A stretch of DNA of 64,000 nucleotides from Flavobacterium cyclinae (GCF_021172145.1 NZ_CP089095.1:2480001-2544000), one strand, 5' to 3'. Shown: positions 31,179 to 40,979, counted from the first letter of the stretch. Notes: a model not told the origin generated them from the letters alone. Program-made: numbers and translations.

Positions 31179-31188
31179 GTCAATTTTG

Positions 31189-31216
31189 AAAAAAGAAAAT
31201 AGACTACAGATAATAG
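31189..31216. repeat. Weak heptamer-period stretch
   Basis: Four 7-nt units ending in AG (AAAAAAG, AAAATAG, ACTACAG, ATAATAG) in the recR/symporter divergent gap. It is much more degenerate than the other arrays. Confidence 0.4.
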
Positions 31217-31306
31217 AAGATCATTTTTTTTCATATTGTCTTTTTTCTTTTTTCTAGGCTCCATATGCTCATTTATTTCTATTTTAGCACATCTAAAACC
31301 CAACAT

Positions 31307-32803
31307 ATGACTTCAGGAACTATTTTAGCCATAATTATCATTTACTTCGGAATTTTGATTTTGATTTCCAATTTTGTTAGTAAAAAAGATAGTAGTAATG
31401 ATGCTTTTTTCAAGGCAAATAAAAATGCTAAATGGTATTTAGTTGCTTTTGGAATGATTGGAACAGCGCTATCTGGCGTAACTTTTATTTCCGTCCCTGG
31501 TGAAGTAGGCAATCCTGATTTGCAATTTAAATATTTCCAGTTTGTATTAGGAAATGCGATTGGTTTTATCATTATCGCAACAGTATTACTACCCTTATAC
31601 TACCGAATGAATTTAACTTCGATTTATGGTTATATTGAACAACGATTGGGTGTTGTGAGTTATAAAACTGCTGCGACTATTTTCTTGATTAGTAGAACGA
31701 TTGGATCGGCTTTTCGTTTATATTTAGTAGTAATTGTGTTGCAACGATTTGTTTTTGATGACTTCGAAATTCCGTTTGCTGTTACCGTTTTAATTTCGCT
31801 TGCCTTAATTTTTGCTTATACTTATCGTGGCGGATTGAAAACGATTATTATTACCGATACCTTACAAACGTTTTTCCTAGTTTCTTCTGTATTTTTGACG
31901 ATTATTTTTATTTGTAATAGTTTAGATTTAGGATTTGTTGATGCTTTTGAAACCGTAAAAAACAGTAATTATTCTAAAGTTTTCTTTTATGAAGACTCCT
32001 TAAAAGGCAATTATATAATAAAACAAATTCTAGGCGGAATCTTCGTAACCATTGCAATGGTTGGATTAGACCAAGATTTAATGCAGAAAAATTTAAGTTG
32101 TGCCAATATCAAAGAGGCACAAAAAAACATGTTTTCTTTTACCGGAATTTTTGTCATCATCAATATTTTCTTTTTAAGTGTGGGAGCTTTGCTTTATTTG
32201 TACGCAGAAAAAAATGGCATATCGGTTCCAATGGTGGATGGTATAAAACGCACCGATTTACTTTTCCCTGAAATTGCTTTTAATCATTTGAGTATTTTTC
32301 CAGCAATTATTTTTTTATTAGGATTAACAGCAGCCACATTTGCAACTACAGATTCTGCCTTAACGGCTTTAACAACATCATTTTGCGTGGATTTCTTAGG
32401 AATGGACAAAGCGGAAAACCAAAACAAATCTAATACGGTTAGAACACGTCATTTGGTACATATTGGATTTTCTTTCTTGATGTTTTTAGTGATTATTATT
32501 TTTAATTCATTAAATGATAAATCCGTGGTAACTATGATTTTCAAAGTAGCAAGTTATACGTATGGACCACTTTTAGGATTGTATGCATTTGGATTGTTTA
32601 TGAAATCAAAAACCGTTCACGATAAATTTGTTCCCATTATCTGTGTAATTTCTCCATTGATTTGCTTTTTGTTAGCTAAAAATTCGGCAGCACTTTTTGG
32701 AAATTACGTAATTGACAACGAATTAATTATCGTAAACGGAATGATTACTTTTGTTGGCTTGTTGTTAATTAGCAAACCCGCTACAAGTCAAACCAAATTT
32801 TAA
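31307..32803 (+). CDS. Sodium:solute symporter (SSS family, 498 aa)
   Basis: About 12-13 hydrophobic helices cover the protein. The SSS signature regions are visible: 'ALSGVTFISVPGEVG' in the first helices, 'YYRMNLTSIYGYIEQRLG', and 'AATFATTDSALTALTTSF' in the eighth-ninth helix region, which contributes Na+ ligands. The substrate cannot be told; relatives carry sugars, sialic acids, amino acids or other solutes. An upstream ATG at 31265 adds 14 residues, but the first membrane helix begins right after the ATG at 31307, which I prefer. The stop codon overlaps by 4 bp the end of the convergent CoA-binding protein gene. Confidence 0.88.
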   Translation: MTSGTILAIIIIYFGILILISNFVSKKDSSNDAFFKANKNAKWYLVAFGMIGTALSGVTFISVPGEVGNPDLQFKYFQFVLGNAIGFIIIATVLLPLYYRMNLTSIYGYIEQRLGVVSYKTAATIFLISRTIGSAFRLYLVVIVLQRFVFDDFEIPFAVTVLISLALIFAYTYRGGLKTIIITDTLQTFFLVSSVFLTIIFICNSLDLGFVDAFETVKNSNYSKVFFYEDSLKGNYIIKQILGGIFVTIAMVGLDQDLMQKNLSCANIKEAQKNMFSFTGIFVIINIFFLSVGALLYLYAEKNGISVPMVDGIKRTDLLFPEIAFNHLSIFPAIIFLLGLTAATFATTDSALTALTTSFCVDFLGMDKAENQNKSNTVRTRHLVHIGFSFLMFLVIIIFNSLNDKSVVTMIFKVASYTYGPLLGLYAFGLFMKSKTVHDKFVPIICVISPLICFLLAKNSAALFGNYVIDNELIIVNGMITFVGLLLISKPATSQTKF

Positions 32804-33156
32804 TATTGATTGGTTGCCAATAAAACTAACGTACAAGCTACTTCGTACTGAATATTATTTGCCTCTAATATTTTATAAAAATCAGGATTTTCTGTTCCTG
32901 GATTGAAAATAACGCGTCTAGGTTGTAACGATAGAATATAATCGTAATAATCTTCTTGCGCTTTTGGATTAACATACAAAGTAATGGTGTCTACCGCATG
33001 AAAATCTAATTTTTCGGTTTCGATTGGTATATCAAAAGCCATTCCTTTTTTGGCTCCTATAGCAACTACTTGATGACTTTTATCGACTAAATTATGAATC
33101 GCTTTATATGAATATCGCTCTTTATTTGTAGAAGCACCAATAACTAATGTTTTCAT
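32800..33156 (-). CDS. CoA-binding domain protein (118 aa)
   Basis: A single Rossmann-fold CoA-binding domain: 'VIGASTNKERYSYKAIHNL' at the N-terminus, then 'HQVVAIGAKKG', 'VDTITLYVNP' and 'RVIFNPGTENPDF'. Small stand-alone proteins of this family (YccU-like) resemble the N-terminal domain of succinyl-CoA ligase alpha. Their physiological role is unknown. The ATG at 33156 is chosen over a TTG at 33198, because the fold starts immediately with MKTLVIGAS. Confidence 0.86.
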   Translation of the reverse strand: MKTLVIGASTNKERYSYKAIHNLVDKSHQVVAIGAKKGMAFDIPIETEKLDFHAVDTITLYVNPKAQEDYYDYILSLQPRRVIFNPGTENPDFYKILEANNIQYEVACTLVLLATNQY

Positions 33157-33258
33157 TTTATTTTTATTTAGAAACCTAAAGTTACGATAAATAAACAAAT
33201 AATAAAAATTTGCTAAAGTCTGATTTTAAAACATTTTTTGATGTAATTTTAAATAAAA

Positions 33259-33690
33259 ATGCTTTACAACATCTCATACAAAGACCAAAAAATTGAAAGA
33301 GAAATCAACGAATTAGTTGGTAAACCTTTTTCAATATTTGAAAATATAAAAAAAGGCGGTATTGGTTCACCAAAATTATTCATTACCCGATGTAGTTCGG
33401 ATATCTATGATTTACTACACGTAAACAACTCCGTTAAATTCTGCAATATCGAATTACGCCCAAAAGGAATTATCATTGGTTTTCAATCTCGTTTAGACAT
33501 TTATGCATTAGTTATTCCGTATTACAAATTAGTAGTATTCAAACCCGGAAACGCAATCACATTTCACATTGATCACCATTACATTTCGGTAGATTATTCC
33601 AAAAACAGTAACGGCATTCAAAAATTTATCACCAAACTTGAATTAGAAAAAGAAAAAAACACCTTTTACTCTCCATTGGATACTTATTAG
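33259..33690 (+). CDS. Conserved hypothetical protein (143 aa)
   Basis: No family recognised with certainty. The protein is soluble, with no signal peptide or membrane helix, and alternates beta-strands ('VKFCNIELRPKGIIIGFQS', 'YALVIPYYKLVVFKPG', 'ITFHIDHHYISVDYS') with a short C-terminal helix. The centre reads like a small PH/GRAM-like beta fold, which is an impression only. It is transcribed divergently from the CoA-binding protein gene and lies 93 bp before the MarC-type gene. Codon use resembles the neighbours. Confidence 0.75.
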   Translation: MLYNISYKDQKIEREINELVGKPFSIFENIKKGGIGSPKLFITRCSSDIYDLLHVNNSVKFCNIELRPKGIIIGFQSRLDIYALVIPYYKLVVFKPGNAITFHIDHHYISVDYSKNSNGIQKFITKLELEKEKNTFYSPLDTY

Positions 33691-33765
33691 TCTTGCTTAC
33701 ATAAAGGAAACCTAAAAGTAAAGAAGATTTTTTTTTGTTTCGTAAATAAAATAATTACCTTGTAC

Positions 33766-33773
33766 TAAATTTG
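33766..33773 (+). promoter_or_regulatory. Candidate -7 element for the MarC-family gene
   Basis: TAAATTTG 10 bp before the ATG at 33784. The nearest good TTG is 28 nt upstream, longer than usual. Confidence 0.45.
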
Positions 33774-33783
33774 TAAGAAAACA

Positions 33784-34407
33784 ATGGAATTATTTATTTA
33801 CCTATTTGCTGCACTTTTCTCGGTTTTAAACCCAATTGGAACCGTTCCAATTTTCGTAGCGTTAACTGAAGGTTATACAAGTGCTGAACGAGCTAAAGTG
33901 TCTTTAATTACCAGTCTGAACGTTTTAGTTATTTTACTTATTTCGTTTTTTATTGGACAATACGTATTGAGTTTCTTTGGAATTACGATTACAGCATTAC
34001 GAATTGCCGGAGGAATTATCATCACAAGTTCAGGATTTGGATTGTTAAATGGGAATTTCAGTAAAAACAAGGGAATCAACAAAAAAGTTCAGAAAGAAGT
34101 TCAAAACAGAACTCACATTGCACTTACTCCTTTAGCAATGCCTATGTTAGCCGGACCGGGTTCCATTTCTTTATTGATTGCATTTTATCAAGAACATAAT
34201 ACTACATCTGAAATAATCATTTCAACAATTTCGATTGCTGTGGTTGCCACAACCATTTACTTAGTCTTAAGAAGTGCCCATTATTTAGCAAAAATGTTAG
34301 GTTCATCTGGAATTGTAGCAATTTCAAGAATTATTGGTTTCTTGACGATTGCCATTGGTATTCAATATATTATTAGTGCTATTTTAAGTATCGTTAGAGG
34401 AATATAA
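33784..34407 (+). CDS. MarC/UPF0056-family membrane protein (207 aa)
   Basis: Six predicted membrane helices with the family motifs 'LFSVLNPIGTVPIFVAL' in helix 1, 'ITALRIAGGIIITSSGFGLL' in helix 3, 'LAMPMLAGPGSISLLIAF' and 'RIIGFLTIAIGIQYI' near the end. The family was named for the mar locus of E. coli, but a drug-export role was not upheld. Some archaeal relatives transport neutral amino acids, so the substrate is open. It ends before a strong bidirectional terminator shared with the convergent ctlX-like gene. Confidence 0.9.
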   Translation: MELFIYLFAALFSVLNPIGTVPIFVALTEGYTSAERAKVSLITSLNVLVILLISFFIGQYVLSFFGITITALRIAGGIIITSSGFGLLNGNFSKNKGINKKVQKEVQNRTHIALTPLAMPMLAGPGSISLLIAFYQEHNTTSEIIISTISIAVVATTIYLVLRSAHYLAKMLGSSGIVAISRIIGFLTIAIGIQYIISAILSIVRGI

Positions 34408-34442
34408 AAAGATAGAAGTCGGAACATAGGAGATGTAAGAAG

Positions 34443-34485
34443 AAAATCCCAAATTTAGAATTAATTCTGAATTTGGGATTTTTTT
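34443..34485. terminator. Bidirectional terminator between marC-like and ctlX-like genes
   Basis: A long stem (about 15 bp with one G-T pair, centred on 34462) with T-runs on both strands, placed between convergent genes. The plus-strand T-run is the longer. Confidence 0.88.
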
Positions 34486-34505
34486 AAAAGACACTTAGAA
34501 AAACA

Positions 34506-35441
34506 CTATTCTTTTGGCAAGAAAATTTCTGCCATCATACAACGTGCACTTCCACCACCACAAGCTTCAATTGTATCTAAACTTGAACTTACAATAGTTA
34601 CATGTTCTTCTAATTGGGCAATTTGCTTTTTCGTCAAACTTTGATGAGCTGAAGCACTCATGATTAAATATCTTCTGTCATCATTTCCTTTTACTTCTAA
34701 CATATTTCCAGCGAAGTTATTCACTTGGTCTTCCGTAATAAGAATTACTTCTTTGTCATCGCCTTTTAAGCTATCTAAGACCATTTTGCGTTCTTTCTTA
34801 TCATCGATACAATCTGCGCAAATAACTGCAAAAGTTTCTCCCACACACATAATTACATTCGTGTGATAAATATGTTTTCTTTCTCCATTTACGGTTTGGA
34901 AAGCTTCAAAAATTACAGGTGTAAATTCGAAATCTTCACAAAACTCAATGAATAATTCCTCATCGGCTCTTGGCGATAAAGCACAATAAGCTTTTCCGTT
35001 AGCTCTATCTAAAACGATACTTCCAGTTCCTTCAAGAAAAATATTATCATCTTCTGCCGATGTGTAATCCATAATCTCATTGATTACAAAACCTTGATCT
35101 TCTAGAGTATCTAAAATATCTTCTCTTCTTTCTAAACGTCGGTTTTCAGCAAACATGGGATACAAAACTACATCTCCATTTTCGTGAAATGAAATCCAGT
35201 TGTTAGGAAAAATACTATCTGGTGTATCTGGGCTTAATGTATCTTCAACTACCACTACATTTAAACCTATCATTTTAAGCTTTTGCACAAAAGTATCAAA
35301 CTCCTCCTGAGCTTTTGCATTAACCGATGCTGGTGTTAAATTATCCAATACCTTTTGGTAATAATTGTTCACCGCAGTTTGTTCGTTCATACGGAATGCT
35401 ACCGGACGAATCATTAATATAGAATTAGTTGTTTGGTTCAT
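34506..35441 (-). CDS. ctlX: CtlX-type guanidino/citrulline hydrolase (311 aa)
   Basis: Member of the DDAH/arginine-deiminase fold. Motifs are 'ILMIRPVAFRMNEQT' at the N-terminus, 'DSIFPNNWISFHENGDVVLYPM', 'FLEGTGSIVLDR', the His region 'KHIYHTNVIMCVGE' and the C-terminal nucleophile 'ACGGGSARCMMAEIFLP' (Cys about residue 303). Relatives are annotated as citrulline-utilisation hydrolase CtlX, releasing ammonia and CO2 and leaving ornithine. Substrate specificity is not proven by sequence. A second enzyme of the same superfamily lies about 500 bp away, suggesting linked arginine catabolism. Confidence 0.85.
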   Translation of the reverse strand: MNQTTNSILMIRPVAFRMNEQTAVNNYYQKVLDNLTPASVNAKAQEEFDTFVQKLKMIGLNVVVVEDTLSPDTPDSIFPNNWISFHENGDVVLYPMFAENRRLERREDILDTLEDQGFVINEIMDYTSAEDDNIFLEGTGSIVLDRANGKAYCALSPRADEELFIEFCEDFEFTPVIFEAFQTVNGERKHIYHTNVIMCVGETFAVICADCIDDKKERKMVLDSLKGDDKEVILITEDQVNNFAGNMLEVKGNDDRRYLIMSASAHQSLTKKQIAQLEEHVTIVSSSLDTIEACGGGSARCMMAEIFLPKE

Positions 35442-35451
35442 TTTATTTTTA

Positions 35452-35486
35452 TGTTATCGGTTATCTGTTATTTGTTATCGGTTTTA
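35452..35486. repeat. Degenerate heptamer tandem array on one side of the S23/IVP gene
   Basis: Units TGTTATC, GGTTATC, TGTTATT, TGTTATC and a weaker GGTTTTA in a row, 37 bp beyond the IVP stop and 10 bp before the ctlX start codon. Confidence 0.8.
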
Positions 35487-35522
35487 AGCTCTGTACGTTA
35501 ATTGTTGTTTATAATTTAGTTG

Positions 35523-35891
35523 TTAGGTTTGCCAATTATTTTCAACATATTTTATAAAGTTAAAAATCTTAGCTCCTAAAACATCATAATCATTAATAAA
35601 TCTTTCAATTTCTGGAATCAAACCAGCATATAAATTCTTTATTTTTAACAAATGTCCTTTCGTTTCTAAACAACTAGAATGTGAATAAACTAAAAACTTA
35701 ATAAAATCTGCTTTATATCGTTTTCTTCCATAACCTTCTACTATATTAGAATTAACCGAATCTGACGACCTTCTTAATTGACTGCCTAATTCATATAATT
35801 CATATTTTGGTAACAAAAGTGATGCTGGATGAACTTCATAAAACAAAGACAAACTCATCTTGTATATATCCAAATCTTCATAACTTTTCAT
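35523..35891 (-). CDS. Four-helix-bundle protein, S23/IVP family (122 aa)
   Basis: Matches the 23S-rRNA intervening-sequence-protein family: 'YEDLDIYKMSLSLFYEV' helix 1, 'YELGSQLRRSSDSVNSNIVEGYGRK' helix 2, 'ADFIKFLVYSHSSCLETKGHL' helix 3 and 'EIERFINDYDVLGAKIFNFIKYV' helix 4. Relatives were first found inside insertions of 23S rRNA and are distantly related to the Avd accessory protein of diversity-generating retroelements. Here it is a free-standing gene. The ATG at 35891 is preferred to a TTG at 35909. The gene splits a pair of related hydrolase genes and has heptamer repeats on both sides, so it looks like an inserted cassette. Function unknown. Confidence 0.88.
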   Translation of the reverse strand: MKSYEDLDIYKMSLSLFYEVHPASLLLPKYELYELGSQLRRSSDSVNSNIVEGYGRKRYKADFIKFLVYSHSSCLETKGHLLKIKNLYAGLIPEIERFINDYDVLGAKIFNFIKYVENNWQT

Positions 35892-35918
35892 AAGTAACTT
35901 TTTACACAACTATAAAAA

Positions 35919-35946
35919 ACTGAAAACAGAAAACAGACAACTTTTT
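35919..35946. repeat. Short heptamer array on the other side of the S23/IVP gene
   Basis: Units ACTGAAA, ACAGAAA, ACAGACA and a weaker ACTTTTT between the IVP start and the stop of the DDAH-like gene. Confidence 0.65.
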
Positions 35947-35948
35947 AT

Positions 35949-36863
35949 TTAATCTCTAATTAATGGTAAAGTTGAACATCGCAACAAACCTTCTTGTTTG
36001 GCAATTTCGGCATACGGAATTTCTTCAACTGTAAATCCTTGTTCGCGTAACCAATTGTTTAATCTGGTGAAGTTTTTTTCGGAAACTACTACATCAGGAG
36101 CAATCGAAAACACATTCGAATTCATGTGATACATTTCTTCTCTTTCAATGTGGAACAAATTCTCTTTTCCGAATAAATTCACTAAGAACATATAATCGGC
36201 TTCTTCACGGAAACCACTTTTGTAAATAATTCCTTTATTGGTTCCAACAGGTTGAAAACAACAATCTAAATGCAATGCATTATCACGAGGTTCAATTTTC
36301 GATTTTACTAAATCGAACTCTTTTACAATTTTATTTGGGAATAATTCTTTCAAGAAATTTACACCATGCATATTGGTTCTGGCTGTAATATAATCTTTGT
36401 AATCTGAACCTTTATAAGTTCCTACAAAAATATAATCATTCCAAGGCATTACATCTCCCCCTTCTACATGCACTTCTTCTGGTGGGCGAACTACTTTATT
36501 AGGATCAATTTGATCAATAACGTATTGAATGGCATCCAATTCACGTTCTCTGTCTGGTAAAATATTGGCTTTTATAAAAATATCATCGATAACAAATCCG
36601 ATGTCTCTTGAGAAAATTTGGTTGTAATTTTCAATAATTTGAGGTCTGTAGACTTTTACGTCGTATTTCTGAAACACTTTATTAAATGCTTCCATCTCGT
36701 TTACCATATCTGCTTCCACAGGATAGGTTCCGGCTTTAATATGCTCTAATGATTTTGGATCATAAGCTTCTTCAATAGTAGGTGTTGGACCGTTACTTAT
36801 TGCGGTTCCTAACACCACGGCCCTCAAACGAGAAGTTTCGTTTTTAATATTTAAATTTAGCAT
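35949..36863 (-). CDS. Amidinotransferase / dimethylarginine dimethylaminohydrolase family protein (304 aa)
   Basis: Shares the guanidino-modifying fold: 'RLRAVVLGTA' first strand, 'SRDIGFVIDD', the acidic pocket 'EVHVEGGDVMPWNDYIFVG', the catalytic His region 'NALHLDCCFQPVG', and a C-terminal Cys in 'LLRCSTLPLIRD' where the nucleophile sits in this superfamily. Homologues hydrolyse or transfer the amidino group of arginine derivatives. Arginine deiminase, DDAH and amidinotransferase all remain possible. A -7 element (36909-36902) lies upstream. The CtlX-like gene downstream could process the citrulline formed, by inference. Confidence 0.85.
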   Translation of the reverse strand: MLNLNIKNETSRLRAVVLGTAISNGPTPTIEEAYDPKSLEHIKAGTYPVEADMVNEMEAFNKVFQKYDVKVYRPQIIENYNQIFSRDIGFVIDDIFIKANILPDRERELDAIQYVIDQIDPNKVVRPPEEVHVEGGDVMPWNDYIFVGTYKGSDYKDYITARTNMHGVNFLKELFPNKIVKEFDLVKSKIEPRDNALHLDCCFQPVGTNKGIIYKSGFREEADYMFLVNLFGKENLFHIEREEMYHMNSNVFSIAPDVVVSEKNFTRLNNWLREQGFTVEEIPYAEIAKQEGLLRCSTLPLIRD

Positions 36864-36901
36864 GGTATTGTTTTTAGTAAAATTGGAGTTTAAGGTTTTG
36901 G

Positions 36902-36909
36902 CAAATATA
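36902..36909 (-). promoter_or_regulatory. Candidate -7 element for the DDAH-like gene
   Basis: TATATTTG on the minus strand 39 bp upstream of the ATG. No TTG at the standard distance. Confidence 0.5.
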
Positions 36910-36950
36910 CAGAAATGAAGATAAATATTTCATTAGATTATAAATATAAA

Positions 36951-36972
36951 AAAAGCCCAAAAAATTGGGCTT
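36951..36972 (-). terminator. Intrinsic terminator of gltA
   Basis: A perfect 8-bp stem (36953-36960 with 36965-36972), a 4-nt loop, and a T-run on the minus strand, 6 bp after the gltA stop. Confidence 0.9.
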
Positions 36973-36978
36973 AATAAT

Positions 36979-38262
36979 TTATCTATCTTTCACTTCCTTA
37001 AATGGACGATGAGTATAACCTGTATAAACTTGTCTAGGACGACCAATTGGTTCCTTATTAATTCTCATTTCTTTCCATTGAGCAATCCAACCTGGTAATC
37101 GACCAATAGCAAATAAAACGGTAAACATTTCAACTGGAATACCCATAGCGCGGTAGATAATTCCTGAATAGAAATCTACGTTTGGATATAAGTTTCTAGA
37201 TTTGAAATATTCGTCTTCTAATGCTACTTTTTCTAATTGTTTTGCAATATCTAATAAAGGATCATCAACTCCTAAAGCTGTTAACACATCATCAGCAGCT
37301 TTTTTAATGATAGTTGCTCTTGGGTCAAAGTTTTTATACACACGGTGTCCGAATCCCATTAAACGGAATGGATCATCTTTGTCTTTAGCTTTTAAAACAA
37401 ATTTAGCTACATCACCACCATTATCATGGATTTCTTGTAACATTTCTAATACTGCTTGATTAGCTCCACCATGAAGTGGTCCCCAAAGTGCAGAAACTCC
37501 CGCAGAGATTGAAGCAAATAATCCTGCATGAGAAGACCCTACGATTCTTACAGTAGATGTAGAACAATTTTGTTCGTGATCAGCGTGAAGAATGAATAAT
37601 TTATCTAAAGCTTCTATTACTTTTGGATCAGCCTTATAAGGACCAGTTGGCAATTCAAACATCAAACGCATGAAATTTTCAACATATCCTTTTGTATTAT
37701 CGTAATAATTTAATGGGTAGCCCATTGATTTTCTGTAAGTCCAAGTTGCAATCACTAAGAATTTAGCCATAGTTTTACAAACCGCCTCATACATTTCTTT
37801 TTCGTTATGAGGATTTACAGATTTTGGATTAAATGCAGTTAAGGCACTCGTTAAAGAAGCTAAAACGCCCATTGGGTGAGCTGTTTTTGGGAAACCATCA
37901 ATGATGTTTTTCATTTCCTCGTTAACTAAAGTGTATTTACGGATATCATTTTCAAATTTTGTTAATTGAGCCGCTGTTGGCAACTCTCCAAAAATCAACA
38001 AATAAGAAACTTCTAAAAAATCAGCTTTATCCGCTAAATCCTCGATAGAATAACCTCTGTAACGTAAAATTCCTTCTTCTCCATCTAAAAAAGTAATTTC
38101 ACTCTTACATGAACCTGAGTTTTTATACCCTGGATCAATTGTAATAGCGCCAGAAGCACTTCTTAACTTATCAATGTCGATAGCAATTTCATTTTCAGTT
38201 CCCATTATTACAGGAAACTCGTACTTTTTGCCATCAATCTCTAATATTGCAGTATTTGACAT
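36979..38262 (-). CDS. gltA: Citrate synthase (427 aa)
   Basis: Condenses acetyl-CoA and oxaloacetate to citrate, the entry step of the TCA cycle. The catalytic His/His/Asp regions are visible: 'HADHEQNCSTSTVRIVGSSH', 'GPLHGGANQAVLEML' and 'GFGHRVYKNFDPRA'. 'PGYKNSGSCKSEITFLDGEEG' lies in the N-terminal domain found in the hexameric, NADH-sensitive type II enzymes, whose length (about 427 aa) it matches. It is monocistronic, with a terminator after it and eno upstream in its own unit. Confidence 0.97.
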   Translation of the reverse strand: MSNTAILEIDGKKYEFPVIMGTENEIAIDIDKLRSASGAITIDPGYKNSGSCKSEITFLDGEEGILRYRGYSIEDLADKADFLEVSYLLIFGELPTAAQLTKFENDIRKYTLVNEEMKNIIDGFPKTAHPMGVLASLTSALTAFNPKSVNPHNEKEMYEAVCKTMAKFLVIATWTYRKSMGYPLNYYDNTKGYVENFMRLMFELPTGPYKADPKVIEALDKLFILHADHEQNCSTSTVRIVGSSHAGLFASISAGVSALWGPLHGGANQAVLEMLQEIHDNGGDVAKFVLKAKDKDDPFRLMGFGHRVYKNFDPRATIIKKAADDVLTALGVDDPLLDIAKQLEKVALEDEYFKSRNLYPNVDFYSGIIYRAMGIPVEMFTVLFAIGRLPGWIAQWKEMRINKEPIGRPRQVYTGYTHRPFKEVKDR

Positions 38263-38371
38263 ATAATTATATTGTATTTTTTTGATAAAAATTTAAGTAT
38301 TCTGCGAATTTAATAAATATTACGCAAACGTTAAAGAAAATTATCATAATTTATGGTTAAATAATATACAT

Positions 38372-38408
38372 AAAAAACCCTTTCAAAATTAATATTTTGA
38401 AAGGGTTT
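38372..38408 (-). terminator. Intrinsic terminator of eno
   Basis: A perfect 15-bp stem (38375-38389 with 38394-38408), a 4-nt loop, and T-run on the minus strand, about 45 bp past the eno stop. Confidence 0.92.
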
Positions 38409-38419
38409 ATATAGGTTAG

Positions 38420-38440
38420 ATGCTGAAACGAGTTCAGCAT
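38420..38440. repeat. REP-like palindrome in the eno 3' untranslated region
   Basis: ATGCTGAA, 5-nt loop, TTCAGCAT: a perfect 8-bp hairpin between the eno stop and its terminator. From memory, palindromes built on this word recur between genes in Flavobacterium genomes. Only one copy is in this window. Confidence 0.6.
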
Positions 38441-38453
38441 TACAATAGCATTA

Positions 38454-39767
<1,314 letters not shown>

Positions 39768-39785
39768 TTATATGGTGAATAATAA

Positions 39786-39793
39786 CAAATTTA
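39786..39793 (-). promoter_or_regulatory. Candidate -7 element for eno
   Basis: TAAATTTG on the minus strand, 37 bp upstream of the eno ATG. No TTG at the standard distance. Confidence 0.5.
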
Positions 39794-39848
39794 TAATTTA
39801 AACCATAATGATTTTTAAAATCTGTAAAAACTTATAAACGATAACGTT

Positions 39849-40958
39849 TTAGTTGATTGAAGATTTAATGTTATCTATAAATTGGTCGAATAAATAACTT
39901 GAATCGTGTGGACCAGGACTTGCTTCTGGATGATATTGTACTGAAAAACAGTTTTTTGATTTCATACGCATTCCAGCCACAGTACCATCATTCAAATGTT
40001 CATGCGTTAATTCAAAGTCAGGATGTTTGTCTAATTCTTCTCTTACTATAGCAAAACCATGATTTTGAGAAGTAATTTCACCTTTTCCTGTAATAATATT
40101 TTTTACTGGATGATTAATTCCTCTGTGACCATTAAACATTTTATAAGTAGAGATTCCGTTAGCCAAACCAATAATTTGGTGACCTAAACAAATTCCGAAT
40201 AAAGGTTTGTTTTCATTAAGAATTTGTCTTGCTACTTCTTGAGCAGTTTCTAATGGTTCTGGATCGCCAGGACCGTTTGATAAGAAATAACCATCTGGAT
40301 TAAACGCTTTCAAATCTTCAAAAGAAGCATTGTATGGAAAAACTTTAATATAACAATCTCTTTTAGCAAGATTTCTAAGAATATTGGTTTTAATCCCTAA
40401 ATCCAGTGCTGAAATTTTATATTTTGCAGTTTCTTCACCAAAGAAATAAGGCTCTTTAGTTGATACTTTTGAAGCTAATTCCAAACCATTCATATCAGGA
40501 ACTTGTGCTAATTTAGCTTTTAATTCTTCAATTGGAGTTCCATCAGTACAAATAACCGCATTCATTGCACCATTATCTCTGATATAACTCACCAATGCTC
40601 TTGTATCTACATCTGAGATAACAATTAGATTTTGTTTTTTAAAATAATCAAATAAACTTTCAGAAGCATCTTCACGAGAATAATTAAAACTGAAGTTCTT
40701 ACAAACCAATCCAGATATTTTAACCGAATCCGACTCAACTTCTTTTTCATTTACACCATAATTTCCAATATGAGCATTGGTAGTAACCATAATTTGCCCA
40801 AAATAAGAAGGGTCTGTGAAAATTTCTTGATAACCAGTAGTTCCAGTATTGAAAGCGACTTCACCAAAAGTTACACCTTTTATACCGATAGATTTTCCGT
40901 GAAAAATTGTTCCGTCTTTAAGAAGTAAAACGGCCTTAGAGCGATTGTTATATTTCAT
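39849..40958 (-). CDS. carA: Carbamoyl-phosphate synthase small subunit (369 aa)
   Basis: Glutamine-hydrolysing subunit supplying ammonia to CarB for carbamoyl phosphate (pyrimidines and arginine). The N-terminal domain contains 'AVLLLKDGTIFHGKSIG' and 'GEVAFNTGTTGYQEIFTDPSY'. The C-terminal class I amidotransferase domain has the nucleophile Cys in 'LFGICLGHQIIGLA' and the His/Glu pair in 'SVQYHPEASPGPHD'. The start is ATG 40958, because an in-frame TTG at 40982 lies inside the TAAATTTG promoter element. carB is not in the window. Confidence 0.96.
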   Translation of the reverse strand: MKYNNRSKAVLLLKDGTIFHGKSIGIKGVTFGEVAFNTGTTGYQEIFTDPSYFGQIMVTTNAHIGNYGVNEKEVESDSVKISGLVCKNFSFNYSREDASESLFDYFKKQNLIVISDVDTRALVSYIRDNGAMNAVICTDGTPIEELKAKLAQVPDMNGLELASKVSTKEPYFFGEETAKYKISALDLGIKTNILRNLAKRDCYIKVFPYNASFEDLKAFNPDGYFLSNGPGDPEPLETAQEVARQILNENKPLFGICLGHQIIGLANGISTYKMFNGHRGINHPVKNIITGKGEITSQNHGFAIVREELDKHPDFELTHEHLNDGTVAGMRMKSKNCFSVQYHPEASPGPHDSSYLFDQFIDNIKSSIN

Positions 40959-40979
40959 TGTGTTGTGTTGTTGTGGGTG

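Noticed and set aside
33157..33198. TTG start for the CoA-binding protein at 33198
   Set aside because: The Rossmann fold begins right at the ATG at 33156. The extra residues look unlike the family.
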